NCBI GenBank assembly: GCA_036733345.1
Contig: DAINAR010000051.1
Location: 1-22,090, forward strand
Origin: JAFGMQ01 sp036733345
GTDB lineage: Bacteria; Desulfobacterota; DSM-4660; Desulfatiglandales; Desulfatiglandaceae
Length of the DNA: 22,090 nucleotides
Direction: 5' to 3'
Both the position numbers and the translations under genes were made by a program. A model generated the notes under the pieces. It did no database searches. It was not told where the DNA came from and saw only the letters and a list, made by a program, of their open reading frames with translations. Positions 1 to 7,277 of the stretch are shown in pieces. Positions within the stretch are counted from its first letter, which is position 1. Every line of letters starts with the position of its first letter.

Positions 1-353
1 CTGAAGATTATGTTATTGCAACAGGTGAAAGTCATTCTGTAAGGGAATTTGTAGAGAAGGCCTTCCATGAGATAGGAATAGAGATTATGTGGGAGGGAAA
101 GGGCATAAAGGAAGTTGGAAAAGACGTGGAAACCGGAGATGTGCTTGTCCATGTCGATCCCCGATATTTCAGGCCTACAGAGGTTGATTTCCTGCTTGGT
201 GATCCGACAAAAGCACGTGAGGAACTTGGTTGGGATGTAAGCATTTCTTTTGATGAGCTGGTAAAACTCATGGTTCGTGAAGATCTCAAGGATGCGCAAA
301 AAGACCAGCTTTGCGGAAACGCGGGATTTCGTATATATAATCAGTTTGAATAG
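1..353 (+). CDS. gmd: GDP-mannose 4,6-dehydratase, C-terminal part (5' end outside window)
   Basis: This is the end of an open frame already running at base 3; the stop is TAG at 351-353. About 116 residues are visible. They carry the typical end of GDP-mannose 4,6-dehydratase: an ATGESHSVREF segment, then DPRYFRPTEVDFLLGDPTKA, then a GW residue pair before the last helix. The family converts GDP-D-mannose to GDP-4-keto-6-deoxy-D-mannose in the cytoplasm, using NADP in an extended SDR fold. The Rossmann and catalytic part lies upstream of the window. The next gene encodes GDP-fucose synthase, which uses this product, so the pair makes GDP-L-fucose. The intermediate could also feed the sugar aminotransferase at 5701. 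The assignment is confident for the visible part; only completeness upstream is unknown. Confidence 0.88.
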   Translation, partial: EDYVIATGESHSVREFVEKAFHEIGIEIMWEGKGIKEVGKDVETGDVLVHVDPRYFRPTEVDFLLGDPTKAREELGWDVSISFDELVKLMVREDLKDAQKDQLCGNAGFRIYNQFE

Positions 354-428
354 TTATGATTGATGACTTTACAGGAAATTAAATTTATGCACTGTTGTCA
401 ATTATGATCGAGTATAAAGGAGGACAGT

Positions 429-1376
429 ATGAATAAGGACTCGAAAATATATGTTGCAGGACATCTGGGCTTAGTCGGGTCGGCGATACATAGAAAACTC
501 CAGGAATTGGGATATGGCAACCTTCTCTGCAGATCTGAGCAGGAACTGGATCTTATGAGACAGGAGAGGGTTGAAGAGTTTTTTGATAAGGAGAAGCCAG
601 AGTATGTTTTCCTTGCGGCGGCAAAAGTCGGGGGGGTACTGGCAAATTCCACATTTCCAGCTGAATTCATATACAATAACCTGGCAATTCAGACAAATAT
701 CATACATTCTTCATATCGTTCCAGCGTTAAGAAGCTGCTTTTTTTAGGCAGTTCATGTATTTATCCAAGGGAATGCCCTCAGCCTATGAAAGAAGGATAT
801 CTGCTTTCAGGTTATCTGGAACAGACAAATGAGCCCTATGCTGTTGCAAAGATTGCCGGAATCAAGATGTGTCAATCCTACAACAGGCAGTATGGGACCT
901 GCTTTATCAGCGTGATGCCTACAAATCTTTATGGGCAAAATGACAATTTTAATCTCGAAACTTCACATGTCCTGCCCGCGATGATAAGAAAATTTCATGA
1001 AGCCAAGACGAAAGGCCTGAAAGAGGTGGAAATCTGGGGCACCGGAACACCTAAACGGGAGTTTTTATATGTAGATGACCTGGCTGATGCCTGTGTATTC
1101 TTAATGAATAATTATAATGACTCGGAAATAGTAAATATAGGAGTGGGTAAAGACCTTACGATTCTTGATTTAGCAAAGCTGATCGCGAGGGTTGTAGGGT
1201 TTGAAGGCTCTATTAGGCTTGATCCCGACAAACCTGATGGAACCCTTGTGAAACGACTTGATGTGAGCAAATTAACCCAACTCGGGTGGAAGGCAGGCAC
1301 CTCGCTTGAGGAGGGGATAACCCGAACATACGAATGGTACCTTGACAAATTGCTATCCAGCCGGCCAGCCAATTAA
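429..1376 (+). CDS. fcl: GDP-L-fucose synthase (GDP-4-keto-6-deoxymannose 3,5-epimerase/4-reductase)
   Basis: The 315-residue protein has the usual length for the family. It converts GDP-4-keto-6-deoxymannose to GDP-L-fucose by two epimerisations and an NADPH reduction. The N-terminal Rossmann motif is VAGHLGLVGSAI (residues 9-20). SSCIYP (108-113) and the catalytic pair Tyr137/Lys141 in YAVAK are in place, followed by the NLYGQNDNF segment typical of Fcl. The start is secure: AAAGGAGG at 416-423 is five bases from the ATG, the strongest ribosome site in the window. It lies 75 bp after gmd and almost abuts the next glycosyltransferase, so co-transcription is likely. No residue loss or frame damage is seen. 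Confidence 0.95.
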   Translation: MNKDSKIYVAGHLGLVGSAIHRKLQELGYGNLLCRSEQELDLMRQERVEEFFDKEKPEYVFLAAAKVGGVLANSTFPAEFIYNNLAIQTNIIHSSYRSSVKKLLFLGSSCIYPRECPQPMKEGYLLSGYLEQTNEPYAVAKIAGIKMCQSYNRQYGTCFISVMPTNLYGQNDNFNLETSHVLPAMIRKFHEAKTKGLKEVEIWGTGTPKREFLYVDDLADACVFLMNNYNDSEIVNIGVGKDLTILDLAKLIARVVGFEGSIRLDPDKPDGTLVKRLDVSKLTQLGWKAGTSLEEGITRTYEWYLDKLLSSRPAN

Positions 1377-1381
1377 TCCTT

Positions 1382-2149
1382 ATGAATCCGGATTCTCCTC
1401 TGATCAGTATAATTACAGTTGTGCGTAATGCTGAAAATTACATAGAGAATGTAATAAAGGAGGTCAGCAGTCAGACATACAAGTACAGGGAACATATAAT
1501 TATTGACGGCGGATCAACGGATGGAACAGTGGGGCTTATAAAGAGCAATGAGGAAAAGATAAGTTGCTGGTTGTCTGAAGCAGATACTGGAATATATGAT
1601 GCAATGAACAAGGGGATTGATGCTGCGCGGGGAGAATGGTTATATTTTTTTGGTGCGGACGATTCATTTTTCGGGCATGACACGCTGCAATTGTTTTTTG
1701 AGAGCCGAAAAATTCCTGATAATGTGCTGATGATTTTAGGAAATATAATTAATGCGAATGGTAGATTATTCAGAAGCAGACTTGATAAATTAATGTATTT
1801 CAAGAACATGGTGCATCATCAGGGCATTTTTTACCGCAGAAGGGTATTTGACGAGTTCCGATATGGTATCTCAAATGCAGCCGGGGGCAAAACCGGTTAT
1901 CGTATTTCCGGTGACTATGAACTAAACCTGCTGTTGTTTCTTCGGGGTTCAAAGCATATTTACCTTAATGAGACGATAGCGCGATGCGGAAGCGGTATTT
2001 CCATGCAGGGGAACCTTGCCGGATATATGGAAGAGATTAAAATCAGGCGCAGGTATCTGGGTTATTTAAACTCGTTTGCATTTGATATTTGTACGTTATT
2101 GAGATTTTTATTCAAGAATATATCAAAATTGATCCCGGTATCAAAATGA
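1382..2149 (+). CDS. family 2 glycosyltransferase (colanic-acid WcaE-like)
   Basis: This 255-residue GT2 protein has the GT-A fold signature. The opening strand is ISIITVVRNAENYI, DGGSTDG follows from residue 42, and the DxD-like metal/nucleotide motif is FFGADDSF (Asp93, Asp94), where many relatives have NADD. The middle segment NAAGGKTGYRISGDYEL and the conserved HHQGIFYRR are typical of the WcaE-type subgroup. It should transfer one sugar from a nucleotide sugar to a lipid-linked acceptor at the inner face of the cytoplasmic membrane. A hydrophobic or basic C-terminus may hold it at the membrane. Only five bases separate it from fcl, and no clear Shine-Dalgarno sequence precedes the ATG, which suggests coupling to fcl. 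Donor and acceptor cannot be read from sequence; fucose is only a contextual guess. Confidence 0.85.
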   Translation: MNPDSPLISIITVVRNAENYIENVIKEVSSQTYKYREHIIIDGGSTDGTVGLIKSNEEKISCWLSEADTGIYDAMNKGIDAARGEWLYFFGADDSFFGHDTLQLFFESRKIPDNVLMILGNIINANGRLFRSRLDKLMYFKNMVHHQGIFYRRRVFDEFRYGISNAAGGKTGYRISGDYELNLLLFLRGSKHIYLNETIARCGSGISMQGNLAGYMEEIKIRRRYLGYLNSFAFDICTLLRFLFKNISKLIPVSK

Positions 2150-2192
2150 ATATGCATGTGATTTATTCAGTGAGGTTATTTTACAGGTGATT

Positions 2193-2353
2193 GAAAGCTC
2201 AAAGCTCAAAGCTCAAAGCTGAAAGCTCAAAGGTGAAAGCTCAAAGCTCGAAGGTGAAAGGTGAAAGGTGAAAGGTGAAAGCGCAAAGCTGAAAGCTCAA
2301 AGCTCAAAGGTGAAAGCTCAAAGCTCAAAGCTGAAAGGTGAAAGGTGAAAGGC
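2193..2353 (+). repeat. 161-bp array of 23 consecutive heptamers, no indels
   Basis: From 2193 to 2353 the sequence divides into exactly 23 seven-base units in unbroken register. Read from 2194, nearly all units are one of three words: AAAGCTC, AAAGCTG or AAAGGTG. Variation is confined almost wholly to the fifth and seventh bases of the word. AAAGGT is always followed by G. Similar word orders occur twice within the array, which hints at a partial internal duplication. The array fills the gap between two glycosyltransferase genes and ends 20 bases before the start at 2374. No open frame, hairpin or spacer structure of another kind is visible in it. Confidence 0.95.
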
Positions 2354-2362
2354 AGTTATGCC

Positions 2363-2368
2363 GGAGGA
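2363..2368 (+). promoter_or_regulatory. ribosome binding site that fixes the start at GTG 2374
   Basis: GGAGGA at 2363-2368 is followed after five bases by GTG at 2374. The encoded N-terminus MLDIIIVNYKS is exactly where GT2 proteins begin. An in-frame GTG at 2338 lies inside the heptamer array, would add twelve array-encoded residues, and has only repeat sequence before it. Confidence 0.8.
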
Positions 2369-2373
2369 ACGAT

Positions 2374-4506
2374 GTGTTAGATATTATTATCGTAAATTAT
2401 AAAAGCACCGATTTTTTGATACGTTGCCTGGAATCCATTTATAATTTTATTAAGGATATCCCTGTAAAAATATATGTGTACGATAATAACTCACAAGATG
2501 GCGTTGATTCGATAAATAATTTTTTCCCTGAGGTTTTACTGACGGAAAACAGGGCCAACGTGGGATTTGCCAGGGCCATTAACATGGCGATAGAACGCAG
2601 TTGCGGCCGGTACATGCTGTTTCTGAACCCAGACACAATAGTGGTTGACGGTTTTTTTGAATCAGTCCTCAGGTATATGGAAGAAAACGAGCAGGTTGGA
2701 GTTGTAGGCGCAAAGATACTCGATTATGACGGCAGTGTACAGGGATCTGCCAGATCCTTCCCTACGCCTCTTACCGGTTTGTTCGGCCGGAGTTCTTTCC
2801 TTTCCAGAAATTTTCCAAATAATCGATTTACCCTTGCAAACATACTGACAAACAGATCAGACGGGATAACCCCAATGGAGGTTGACTGGGTTTCCGGCGC
2901 CTGCATGCTTGTTCGAAGAGATGCTGTAAGAGATGTCGGACTCATGGATAAGAAGTTTTTTATGTACTGGGAGGATGCTGACTGGTGTAAGCGCATGTGG
3001 GAAAAGGGATGGAAGGTTGTTTATCTGCCGGAGGCATCTGTTATTCATTACGTGGGAGTCAGCAGCGAAAAGCTGCTGTTTCGTTCTATCCTTGAGTTCC
3101 ACGTGAGCAGCTACAGACTGTTTTCTAAATACATAGGTCCTTCGTTTTGGTTTCTCAAGCCTGTAGTAATCACAGGTCTCTCTGTCCGAATCCCTTTTGC
3201 TGTGGCATCGAACCTGGTGCAGAGATGGTGCGGCGGATACAAATATAAGACAATGCCCGGGGAAAAAGCTGTATCCGCGGAAGGAGACCGCCGTATCAGG
3301 ATTCTGCGAATGATAGCCCGCCTTAATATCGGAGGCCCTGCGATTCATGTAAATCTGTTGACAATGGGACTGGATAAATCAAGGTTTCATTCAACCCTGG
3401 TGACCGGCAAGATTTCGCCCCAGGAAGGTGACATGAGTTATCTTTTTGATTTTTCAAATTCCAAACCGATTATTATTACCGAACTTCAGAGGGAAATAAG
3501 CCTGAGCCTGGATATAAAGGCATTAATCCACATATTTAAGATACTTCGCAGGGAAAATCCCGATATTGTTCATACACATACTGCGAAGGCGGGATTTGGC
3601 GCCAGAATGGCGGTAATTTTGTATAATTTGCTGTGCAGAAAAAAGGTGAGGATGGTTCATACCTTTCATGGCCATGTATTTAAAGGCTATTTCAGCAAGC
3701 AAAAATCACTTTTCTTTATATGGGTGGAAAGTCTTCTGGCAAGATTTACAGATGTGATCATTGCTATCAGCCCGACACAGAAACAGGAGCTTGGAGAGGA
3801 ATTCAGAATCGCGCCTTTTGAAAAGATAAAGATAATACCACTGGGATTTAATCTTGACCCCTTTTATAAAAGCCAGGGATTAAAAGGGCAATTCAGGAAA
3901 AGTCTGGGCCTTGATGATGATACCGTTCTTATCGGCATAATCGGTCGATTGGTACCTATTAAAAACCACATGATGTTTTTCAGGGCGGCAAGGATATTCA
4001 TTGATGAAAATCCTGATATCAAGATAATGTTTGTTGCTGTGGGTGACGGCGAACTCAGGACGGATCTGGAAGCATACTGCAAAAGGGATGGCCTGGCTCA
4101 GCATGTGTGTTTCTGCGGATGGATCAGAGATGTCCCTTCTGTTTATGCAGATCTCGATATCCTTGCTCTGAGTTCATTGAATGAAGGAACACCTGTATCA
4201 ATAATTGAATCAATGGCCTCGTCTGTTCCTGTTATTTCAACAAACGCGGGAGGTGTTGTGGATCTTTTAGGGCCGCCTGACAGCGATCCGGATTTAGATG
4301 GGTTCAAAGTCTGTGAGAGGGGGATCCTTTGCAGAAAAGATGACGCACAGGGTATGGCTAAAGGGTTCAAATACCTTTTGAGGGGCGACACAAACGAAAA
4401 GGAACAGCGTATTGCCAGGGCGCGGGCTTTTGTGGAACAAAGATACTCGGAAAAGAGGCTGATTAATGATATCGAGGCTCTTTATATGAATTTGATGCGA
4501 CAATAA
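2374..4506 (+). CDS. fused GT2-GT4 bifunctional glycosyltransferase
   Basis: The protein is 710 residues from the GTG start chosen on its ribosome site. Residues 1 to about 300 are a rhamnosyltransferase-like GT2 domain. It opens with IIIVNYKS and has FLNPDTIV around Asp87 as the DxD-like motif and WEDADWCKR from Trp199 in the acceptor region. Residues from about 308 are a complete GT4 (GT-B fold) enzyme. It starts with ILRMIARLNIGGPAIHV, continues with IVHTHTAKAG and IGRLVPIKNH, and has the EGTPVSIIE nucleotide-sugar motif (Glu604 and Glu612). The two catalytic units could add two sugars in succession to a lipid-linked oligosaccharide at the cytoplasmic membrane. No frameshift or joint scar is evident; the linker contains a basic, tyrosine-rich segment. 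It is followed 14 bp later by an epimerase gene. The sugars transferred are unknown. Confidence 0.88.
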   Translation: MLDIIIVNYKSTDFLIRCLESIYNFIKDIPVKIYVYDNNSQDGVDSINNFFPEVLLTENRANVGFARAINMAIERSCGRYMLFLNPDTIVVDGFFESVLRYMEENEQVGVVGAKILDYDGSVQGSARSFPTPLTGLFGRSSFLSRNFPNNRFTLANILTNRSDGITPMEVDWVSGACMLVRRDAVRDVGLMDKKFFMYWEDADWCKRMWEKGWKVVYLPEASVIHYVGVSSEKLLFRSILEFHVSSYRLFSKYIGPSFWFLKPVVITGLSVRIPFAVASNLVQRWCGGYKYKTMPGEKAVSAEGDRRIRILRMIARLNIGGPAIHVNLLTMGLDKSRFHSTLVTGKISPQEGDMSYLFDFSNSKPIIITELQREISLSLDIKALIHIFKILRRENPDIVHTHTAKAGFGARMAVILYNLLCRKKVRMVHTFHGHVFKGYFSKQKSLFFIWVESLLARFTDVIIAISPTQKQELGEEFRIAPFEKIKIIPLGFNLDPFYKSQGLKGQFRKSLGLDDDTVLIGIIGRLVPIKNHMMFFRAARIFIDENPDIKIMFVAVGDGELRTDLEAYCKRDGLAQHVCFCGWIRDVPSVYADLDILALSSLNEGTPVSIIESMASSVPVISTNAGGVVDLLGPPDSDPDLDGFKVCERGILCRKDDAQGMAKGFKYLLRGDTNEKEQRIARARAFVEQRYSEKRLINDIEALYMNLMRQ

Positions 4507-4520
4507 CACGGGAGGTTGTT

Positions 4521-5513
4521 TTGGACATAAGAGGCAAAAGGATACTCGTCGCAGGGGGTGCAGGGCTTATCGGTTCCCATGTTGTAGAAGAACTGCTTAA
4601 AGAGGATGTCACCGAGGTTATTGTATATGATAATTTCTGCAGGGGGACAATTGAAAATCTTGAAAAGTCTTTGCAGGATTCAAGATGCAGGATCTTTGAA
4701 ATAGGGGGGGATATACTGCAAACTGATATACTTGATGCTGCCATTAAAGGGGTTGATGGAGTGATTCATCTCGCTGCCCTGTGGCTTCTTCAGTGCCATG
4801 AATATCCAAGGGCTGCATTTGATGTGAATATAAGGGGAACCTTTAATGTACTGGAGGCATGTGTATCCAACAATATAAGAAGGCTGGTATATTCATCTTC
4901 CGCATCGGTTTACGGGGATGCGGTTGAGGAGATCATGGGGGAAGACCACCCATACAATAACTGGACATTTTACGGGGCAACCAAGATAGCAGGAGAGCAT
5001 ATGCTGAAGGCCTATCATAAGAGATACGGACTTGAAGGCGTTGGTTTGAGATATATGAATGTCTATGGCGCACGTCAGGATTACAGGGGCACTTATGTTG
5101 CGGTTATGATGAAGATCCTCGATAATATTGACAGGGGAATACCTCCTGTCGTCTTTGGTGATGGAAGTCAGGCCTATGATTTTATTTACGTGAGCGATGT
5201 GGCGCGCGCTAATGTCTGTGCCCTCAAGAGCAATATGCCTTTTGGCTTCTATAATGTCGGCAGAGGCATTAAGACATCTATCAGGGAGCTTACAGAATTA
5301 ATCCTGAAAATAACAGGTTCTGATTTGCCGATTCATTATGAACCAGAGGGTCAGACCTTTGTAACAAATCGTGTTGGAGATCCCTCTGCTGCTGAGCGGG
5401 ACCTTGGTTTTACCTGGTCGGTCGAACTTGAGGATGGACTTAAGAGGCTTGTTGAATGGCGGAGATCACATATTGAGCAGGTGGAGAAGAGCAGGAGGAA
5501 GGCTCAGGGATGA
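4521..5513 (+). CDS. NAD-dependent sugar-nucleotide epimerase/dehydratase (extended SDR)
   Basis: This 330-residue extended SDR protein acts on a nucleotide sugar. The NAD-binding motif is VAGGAGLIGSH (residues 10-20), SSSASVYG (125-132) includes the catalytic serine region, and the Tyr151/Lys155 pair lies in FYGATK. NVYGARQDYRGTYVAVM and the FGDGSQAYDFIYV segment match UDP-glucose 4-epimerase-like and related enzymes. The start is TTG at 4521, with GGGAGG at 4510-4515 in good position; no nearby ATG or GTG suits the frame. It begins 14 bp after the fused glycosyltransferase, so it is probably in the same transcript. The basic, repetitive C-terminus (KSRRKAQG) is beyond the conserved core. 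Epimerase and dehydratase alternatives cannot be separated here. Confidence 0.85.
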   Translation: MDIRGKRILVAGGAGLIGSHVVEELLKEDVTEVIVYDNFCRGTIENLEKSLQDSRCRIFEIGGDILQTDILDAAIKGVDGVIHLAALWLLQCHEYPRAAFDVNIRGTFNVLEACVSNNIRRLVYSSSASVYGDAVEEIMGEDHPYNNWTFYGATKIAGEHMLKAYHKRYGLEGVGLRYMNVYGARQDYRGTYVAVMMKILDNIDRGIPPVVFGDGSQAYDFIYVSDVARANVCALKSNMPFGFYNVGRGIKTSIRELTELILKITGSDLPIHYEPEGQTFVTNRVGDPSAAERDLGFTWSVELEDGLKRLVEWRRSHIEQVEKSRRKAQG

Positions 5514-5518
5514 GGAAT

Positions 5519-5546
5519 GTTATCAGTTATCGGGTATCAGTTAGGT
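5519..5546 (+). repeat. left heptamer arm of decayed four-helix-bundle cassette
   Basis: Four heptamers, GTTATCA, GTTATCG, GGTATCA and GTTAGGT, begin six bases after the epimerase stop. They are the inverted counterpart of the array at 5650-5691. Aligning the four units with the reverse complement of the inner four units of the right arm gives 22 identical bases out of 28. Confidence 0.8.
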
Positions 5547-5551
5547 GGAGA

Positions 5552-5623
5552 AAATTAGTAGATAATGCTGTAAAAATACTTAATGGCTATATGAGTTACC
5601 TTAAACGAGCAAGCCATGAATAA
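5552..5623 (+). pseudogene. possible C-terminal remnant of a four-helix-bundle (S23/IVP-like) gene
   Basis: The frame ending at TAA 5621-5623 reads KLVDNAVKILNGYMSYLKRA and then three more residues. The pattern of a final amphipathic helix ending in KxLNGYxxYLK resembles the last helix of the four-helix-bundle family found intact at 6841. The rest of such a gene is absent, since only about 100 bp lie between the two heptamer arms. The location between inverted heptamer arrays, as for the two intact genes, is the main support. The piece is short and the likeness could be coincidence, so the call is tentative. Confidence 0.45.
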
Positions 5624-5649
5624 TTTTTTAAAATAATAACCTGTTTATA

Positions 5650-5691
5650 TGTTAACCGATAACCGATAACCGATAACCAATAACCAACAAC
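5650..5691 (+). repeat. right heptamer arm of decayed cassette
   Basis: Six heptamers lie in register: TGTTAAC, three copies of CGATAAC, CAATAAC and CAACAAC. CGATAAC is the reverse complement of GTTATCG in the left arm at 5519-5546. The array ends nine bases before the ATG of the aminotransferase at 5701 and leaves that gene without a recognisable ribosome binding site. Confidence 0.88.
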
Positions 5692-5700
5692 TCAAATTAT

Positions 5701-6813
5701 ATGAAAAAAATTCCACTTATTAAGCCGTATATAACCCAGGAAGTTAAGGACAAGGTGTGTGAGGTCCTTGACAGCGGATACCTGACGGAAGGGCCGGTTA
5801 CCGGGGAATTTGAAAATACATTCAGGGAGTATATTGGCTGCAGGCATGCAGTGGCGGTGACCTCGTGTACTGTCGGCCTTGAAATGGCCCTTCGTGTCCT
5901 TGGCATTGGACCCGGAGATGAGGTTATTGTCCCTGATTATACATACCCTGCAACTGCAGATGTGATTTCAATTGTCGGCGCAAAAATAGTAATTGTTGAC
6001 GTCAGCAGGGATACGATGCTGATCGACTGCGATTTGATTGAAAAGGCAATAACCGGGCGCACCAGGGCGATAATCCCGGTGTCAATTTTCGGTAATCCTC
6101 TTGATTATGATAAACTTGACCGGATCAGGAAGAAATACGGTCTGTACATTATTGAAGATGCCGCGTGTTCCATTGGAGCGGAATACAAAGGTATAAAGGT
6201 CGGCAATCAGGCTGATATTTCTGTTTTCAGCCTTCATCCGCGCAAATTCATTACAACCGGAGAAGGGGGTATTGTCACTACAAATAACGGGGAATGGGCG
6301 GACTGGATGATATCATATAAACACTTCGGCATGGGTGTGCATGATTCACGTCTTACGACAAGCTTTGAGCGGATCGGTTCAAATTACAAGCTCAGCAATA
6401 TACTGGCAGCAGTTGGACTTGTACAGATGCGGCATATTGATGAACTCCTGGGTCGCCGAATTGAACTTTCAAGAAATTACATTGGTCTTATGAAAGACGA
6501 TGACTGTTTTATCCTTCCTGAGACTACATCGCAGGGAAAACATTCATGCCAGTCATTTTGCATCTATGTTGAAAATCGCGATCAGGTTATGCAAAAGTTG
6601 CGGGATTGCGGGATTGAAGTGCAGATAGGTACGTATGCCCTGCACATGCATCCAGCCTTTGCGCCGGGTTCGTACTGCAGAATAACAGGTGAATTGCCCG
6701 GGAGCATTTATGCCTTTGAACACTGCCTCACCCTGCCCATGTATCATGATCTGACACTCGATGATCAGAAGCATGTGATAGATGAACTGGTGAAGGTGAC
6801 AGGTGACAGGTGA
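5701..6813 (+). CDS. DegT/DnrJ/EryC1/StrS family sugar aminotransferase
   Basis: This 370-residue PLP enzyme would transaminate a keto-sugar nucleotide, usually with glutamate as amino donor. FSLHPRKFITTGEGG contains the PLP-binding lysine (Lys182). Asp153 in IIEDAACSIGAE would contact the pyridine nitrogen, and PDYTYPATADVI is the usual substrate-loop region. The family builds amino sugars such as perosamine or 4-amino-4,6-dideoxyhexoses. With gmd and fcl nearby, GDP-4-keto-6-deoxymannose is a plausible substrate, which would make this a GDP-perosamine-synthase type, but that is inference. The ATG at 5701 fits the family N-terminus (MKKIPLIKPYI), yet no Shine-Dalgarno is present because a heptamer array lies just upstream. 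The last residues, VTGDR, and the stop are encoded by the next heptamer array. Confidence 0.9.
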   Translation: MKKIPLIKPYITQEVKDKVCEVLDSGYLTEGPVTGEFENTFREYIGCRHAVAVTSCTVGLEMALRVLGIGPGDEVIVPDYTYPATADVISIVGAKIVIVDVSRDTMLIDCDLIEKAITGRTRAIIPVSIFGNPLDYDKLDRIRKKYGLYIIEDAACSIGAEYKGIKVGNQADISVFSLHPRKFITTGEGGIVTTNNGEWADWMISYKHFGMGVHDSRLTTSFERIGSNYKLSNILAAVGLVQMRHIDELLGRRIELSRNYIGLMKDDDCFILPETTSQGKHSCQSFCIYVENRDQVMQKLRDCGIEVQIGTYALHMHPAFAPGSYCRITGELPGSIYAFEHCLTLPMYHDLTLDDQKHVIDELVKVTGDR

Positions 6814-6843
6814 CAGGTGATGGGTGATGGGTGATGGGTAATG
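6795..6843 (+). repeat. left heptamer arm of the 6841 four-helix-bundle cassette
   Basis: Seven heptamers lie in perfect register: three GGTGACA, three GGTGATG and one GGTAATG. The first units are inside the end of the aminotransferase reading frame, whose TGA stop at 6811-6813 lies in the third unit. The last three bases of the final unit are the ATG of the four-helix-bundle gene. The inner five units match the reverse complement of the array at 7231-7265 at 28 of 35 bases. Confidence 0.95.
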
Positions 6844-7224
6844 GAGAAGGATCAAAAAACAAGCTGTGGTTTTAGAGAGCTGAAAGTCTGGCAGAAGAGT
6901 AAAAAACTAGCCGTGGATATCTATCTGGTCACCAAAGACGCATCATTAAATCATGATTTTGGTTTACGGGATCAAATGCGTCGGGCCGCAGTGAGTATTC
7001 CCAGCAATATTGCGGAGGGTGATGAAAGAGGTTCAAACAGGGAGTCTGTTCGTTTTCTGTATATTGCAAAAGGCTCGCTTGCCGAGTTGCAAACACAACT
7101 TGAGATTGCACATGAAATTGGCTACATTGACCAAAAGACATTGAAAGATATTGGAATAGAATGTTTAACAATTGGAAAAATGTTGGGTTCTCTCATAAAA
7201 ACAAGAATGCAAAGCAAAGGTTAG
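6841..7224 (+). CDS. four helix bundle protein (S23 / 23S rRNA intervening-sequence protein family)
   Basis: This 127-residue protein shows the complete family signature. It has FRELKVWQKSKKLAVDIY near the N-terminus, then RRAAVSIPSNIAEGDER, then RFLYIAKGSLAELQTQL and EIGYI, then a last helix KMLGSLIKT. Related proteins are encoded in intervening sequences of bacterial 23S rRNA genes, and the Avd accessory proteins of diversity-generating retroelements share the fold and bind nucleic acid. Function outside those settings is unknown. The ATG is the end of the last heptamer of the left array. An in-frame TGA at 6832-6834 rules out an upstream start. A matching inverted array follows seven bases after the TAG. 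The gene interrupts an otherwise normal sugar operon and has no evident role in polysaccharide synthesis. Confidence 0.93.
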   Translation: MEKDQKTSCGFRELKVWQKSKKLAVDIYLVTKDASLNHDFGLRDQMRRAAVSIPSNIAEGDERGSNRESVRFLYIAKGSLAELQTQLEIAHEIGYIDQKTLKDIGIECLTIGKMLGSLIKTRMQSKG

Positions 7225-7230
7225 TATTTG

Positions 7231-7265
7231 CATAACCCATAACCCATAACCTATCGCCTATAACC
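7231..7265 (+). repeat. right heptamer arm of the 6841 cassette
   Basis: Five heptamers: three CATAACC, then TATCGCC and TATAACC. Their reverse complements (GGTTATG, GGCGATA, GGTTATA) parallel the left array GGTGATG/GGTAATG in the same phase. The array ends 12 bases before the ATG of asnB at 7278. Confidence 0.93.
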
Positions 7266-7277
7266 CGATTTAATCTC

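Noticed and set aside
2193..2353. CRISPR array
   Set aside because: The units are 7 bp with no unique spacers, and no cas gene is present.
2338..2373. Upstream GTG start for the fused glycosyltransferase
   Set aside because: It lies in the heptamer array. GTG 2374 has a good ribosome site and gives the normal GT2 N-terminus.
2857..3348. 163-residue open frame on the - strand
   Set aside because: It lies wholly inside the fused glycosyltransferase gene, has no recognisable domain, and its composition fits an antisense shadow.
6841..7224. Avd gene of a diversity-generating retroelement
   Set aside because: The fold is related, but there is no reverse transcriptase and no template/variable repeat pair in the window.
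5519..7265. Classical insertion sequence or transposon
   Set aside because: No transposase is present, and the arms are tandem heptamers rather than fixed terminal repeats with target duplications.
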